Source: Acidiphilium sp. C61 (lineage in GTDB: Bacteria > Pseudomonadota > Alphaproteobacteria > Acetobacterales > Acetobacteraceae). From it: a DNA stretch of 64,000 nt. The stretch lies in NCBI RefSeq assembly GCF_902712915.1, contig NZ_CACTIA010000005.1, positions 62,001-126,000 of the forward strand. The letters run 5' to 3'. The notes under the pieces are model-generated. The model saw only the letters and a program-made list of their open reading frames with translations, searched no databases and was not told the DNA's origin. Position numbers and translations under genes: made by a program. Of the stretch, positions 62,096 to 64,000 are shown one piece after another. How positions within the stretch are numbered: the stretch's first letter is position 1; each line of letters starts with the position of its first letter.

Positions 62096-62443
62096 TCAGT
62101 GAGGCGGGGCGGCGGCGAGATTGACGATGATGACGCCTAAGGTGATCGTCATGATGCCGAGTATTGTCATCGGCGTAAGATGCTGCCCGAAGCGGAGCCA
62201 GCCCACAGCGCTGACGAGAATGATCCCCGCGCCGCTCCAGATGGCGTAGACCACACCGATCGGCATCGAGCGGACGAGAATGGCAAGAAGGTAAAATGCC
62301 GCAGCATAAAACACGAGGGTGCCCAAGGCGGGGAGTGCCAGGGTAAACCCGTCTGACGCTTTCAGAAACGACGTCCCTGCCACCTCGCACGCAATTGCGA
62401 TGGCGAGCAGGGTGTAGGACTTCAGCTCGTTCATCTCATTCAT
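62096..62443 (-). CDS. Small multidrug resistance family transporter (EmrE type)
   Basis: The protein has about 115 residues and four membrane helices. The membrane-embedded Glu of the family is in AIACEVAGTSFLKASDGF, followed by YAIWSGAGIILVSAVGW. SMR proteins export quaternary ammonium cations by proton antiport; some relatives carry choline or betaine. Start choice is uncertain (ATG at 62443 or 62434; an upstream in-frame start at 62470 is weak). It is 168 bp upstream of the choline-binding protein gene and on the same strand. Confidence 0.85.
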   Translation of the reverse strand: MNEMNELKSYTLLAIAIACEVAGTSFLKASDGFTLALPALGTLVFYAAAFYLLAILVRSMPIGVVYAIWSGAGIILVSAVGWLRFGQHLTPMTILGIMTITLGVIIVNLAAAPPH

Positions 62444-62470
62444 GATCGAGGTAAACGATTGCGCGGTCAA

Positions 62471-62966
62471 CCCACAATGTGGAGTTTATCCATCATGTTC
62501 TTAAATCCAATGGATATATATGGACTTTTTGAAAATTGAATATAGCAGCAAAGCCTTGCGCCCGGAGGCAATTCATCCATTCGCTGAGAGATGCGGAAAT
62601 GTCACAGCTGTTCGATTTGGTACGAAAATGACGCTTTTTTACAAATTTATGACGGTCATATTCAAGACGTTCTGTCGCAGCCGTTCAAGGTTGGGCGGGC
62701 GAAAGATACATAATCGCGAAGTCATGACGTCAGGGATAGGCGCTTAAGTGAGGCATGCGCGCCGCCTCACGCACGGATCGTCCGGCAGGCCCGCATTGCG
62801 GAGTTTTCTGGTTTTGTCGTTTCTTGCGACGGAGTTTTGCGGGCGCAACCACGGCTTGCCCGCGCACATCCCGGCGGGAAGGGCGCACATGGACAATGCC
62901 GCGGGGCGACGGAGTTGGCCAGCCGCGTTGGTGCCGGGCTTCTTTAACTAACAACAGGGTAGTAGG
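62471..62966. other. Intergenic region with AT-rich part
   Basis: No supportable gene lies here. About 62,480-62,680 is clearly richer in A and T than the surroundings, with runs such as TTTTT and several TATA stretches, then GC content rises again. It separates the divergent SMR and outer-membrane protein genes and probably holds both promoters. A 75-codon open frame inside has no family support. Confidence 0.5.
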
Positions 62967-64000
62967 ATGAAAACGAAAAGACTGATCGGACGGAAAACTC
63001 TCGCTGGAGCCAGCGTGCTGGCCCTGATGGCCTGCGCATCGCCGGCCTTTGCGATGAACCTGCCTGCGGCCCAGAAATTCGATGCCGGCCCGCTCGGCAC
63101 GCTGGATGTCAGCGGTGGGTTCGACGGGTATTTCTATGCGCTGTCGGGCGCGAGCAGAACAAATCCTCTGGGGATTCAGAAATCCACAGGCGCAATCGCG
63201 CGTACGCTCGAGGTCGATATCACCAAGTCGACCGGGCAGTTCCAGTTCACTCTCGACGTGAAGCCGAGCAGCTCGCTTTATTTCGGCGCGCAGCCCACTG
63301 AGTTGAATGCCCATACGTTTTCGCTTGGGCCGATCTACGCAGCCTATGCGACTTGGGCTCCCAACGCCAACTTCAACATATCCGTTGGTCAGGTGTATTC
63401 CACCGAGGGTTGGGAATCCTCGACCGACTGGAAGAACGCCAACCTGATCGACTCTCCGCTCTATTACGTCGAGAATTCATCAAGCCGTGGCGTTCAGGCG
63501 AGCTACACCTACGGCAAGCTCTCTGCCACGCTGACCTTCGGCGACGGGTTCGACACTGGCGTGTTCAACACGTTCCAGGAACTTGTGACCTACTCGTTTG
63601 ATAACAACAACGCGCTTTCGTTCTACGGCACCCAGAATGTCGGCGTGACCGGGCCGGCAGCCCATGCGTACGGTACAACCAGCACTGCCTATGCCAATAG
63701 CTACACGCTGACGGGCTATGGCAATTACAACGCAGCCTACGAAAATTCGGATATGTACGGCGCTTACTATTCATATACCCAAGGCAATCTGAACGTTGTG
63801 CCGGAGGTGCAATATGTATACGCCAAACCGAACAGCCGGCTTGGTCTCAACAAATTTACCAGCAACTTTGGCGCCGAAGTGATCACTAACTACCAGTTCG
63901 GCAAGTCGCCGTGGTCCCTCGGCAGCATGGTATTCTACTACAAGAATATCGGCCAGGAAGGCTGGTATCTGAACGCCAACTCGTCCGGCTTCGGAATCGG
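62967..64000 (+). CDS. Outer-membrane beta-barrel protein (porin-like), start only
   Basis: The first 344 codons show a signal peptide ending SPAFA (about residue 29), then alternating polar and hydrophobic residues rich in Tyr, Asn and Gly, typical of a beta-barrel (for example SLGPIYAAYATWAPNANFNISVGQVY). It resembles the BBP2-type outer-membrane proteins of proteobacteria. The start is ATG 62967 with GTAGGATG context. The frame is open to the window edge. The substrate is unknown; a role in nutrient entry for the choline pathway is only speculation. Confidence 0.8.
   Translation, partial: MKTKRLIGRKTLAGASVLALMACASPAFAMNLPAAQKFDAGPLGTLDVSGGFDGYFYALSGASRTNPLGIQKSTGAIARTLEVDITKSTGQFQFTLDVKPSSSLYFGAQPTELNAHTFSLGPIYAAYATWAPNANFNISVGQVYSTEGWESSTDWKNANLIDSPLYYVENSSSRGVQASYTYGKLSATLTFGDGFDTGVFNTFQELVTYSFDNNNALSFYGTQNVGVTGPAAHAYGTTSTAYANSYTLTGYGNYNAAYENSDMYGAYYSYTQGNLNVVPEVQYVYAKPNSRLGLNKFTSNFGAEVITNYQFGKSPWSLGSMVFYYKNIGQEGWYLNANSSGFGI

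Noticed and set aside
62520..62747. A 75-codon frame in the AT-rich region
   Set aside because: No ribosome site, no similarity to known families by eye and no neighbour support.

Overview
This window reads as one piece of chromosome from a GC-rich alphaproteobacterium. The prfA-prmC-DUF4167 block, a GTTC-N7-GTTC SOS box in front of recA, lysC and ptsP close together and a RodZ-type gene next to ispG all fit that class. My best guess is an acidophilic member of the Acetobacteraceae such as Acidiphilium, but this is an inference from gene content, composition and IS load and cannot be proved here.

Positions 1-28,300 are mostly housekeeping genes. They include alaS (cut by the window edge), aat, the GDP-rhamnose pair rmd/gmd, recA with an SOS box, an aidB-galM pair, tRNA-Gly and tRNA-Trp running into secE-nusG, an epoxide-hydrolase-like gene, a MaoC hydratase, galU and a phosphohexomutase, trpS, murJ, a small CHAP lipoprotein, a tyrosine phosphatase, and a long leftward run from lysC through a nitronate monooxygenase, ptsP, rodZ-like, ispG, hisS, prfA and prmC to a DUF4167 gene. 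ubiG follows on the plus strand.

Positions 28,436-62,014 hold what looks like a complete aerobic choline-to-glycine pathway in two operons that face each other. The rightward operon has a GlxA/GbdR-like regulator, glycine betaine monooxygenase (gbcA, gbcB), dimethylglycine dehydrogenase (dgcA, dgcB) and its own electron-transfer flavoprotein (etfA, etfB). The leftward operon has a choline-type ABC transporter (binding protein, permease, ATPase), betB, betA and heterotetrameric sarcosine oxidase soxBDAG. Together they would import choline, oxidise it to betaine and remove the methyl groups one at a time to leave glycine. A small multidrug resistance (SMR) transporter and the start of an outer-membrane barrel protein complete the right end.

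The gap between the converging operon ends (37,803-50,431) is filled by about 12.6 kb of mobile DNA. I could reconstruct it from target-site duplications. An IS630-type element is followed by an IS701-type element that contains both an IS21-type element and an IS256-type element, and the IS256-type element contains an IS3-type element. Then come an IS5-type element, a second IS5-type element split by an IS66-type element that itself carries a 102-bp MITE, another MITE, an intact copy of the second IS5 element and a single-hairpin MITE. Several junctions reuse a CTAG site that the preceding element's end creates. The MITEs resemble the ends of the IS630 element, and related hairpins occur at 12,545. 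The IS701, IS256 and IS66 transposase genes are damaged; the IS21, IS3, IS630 and two IS5 elements look complete.
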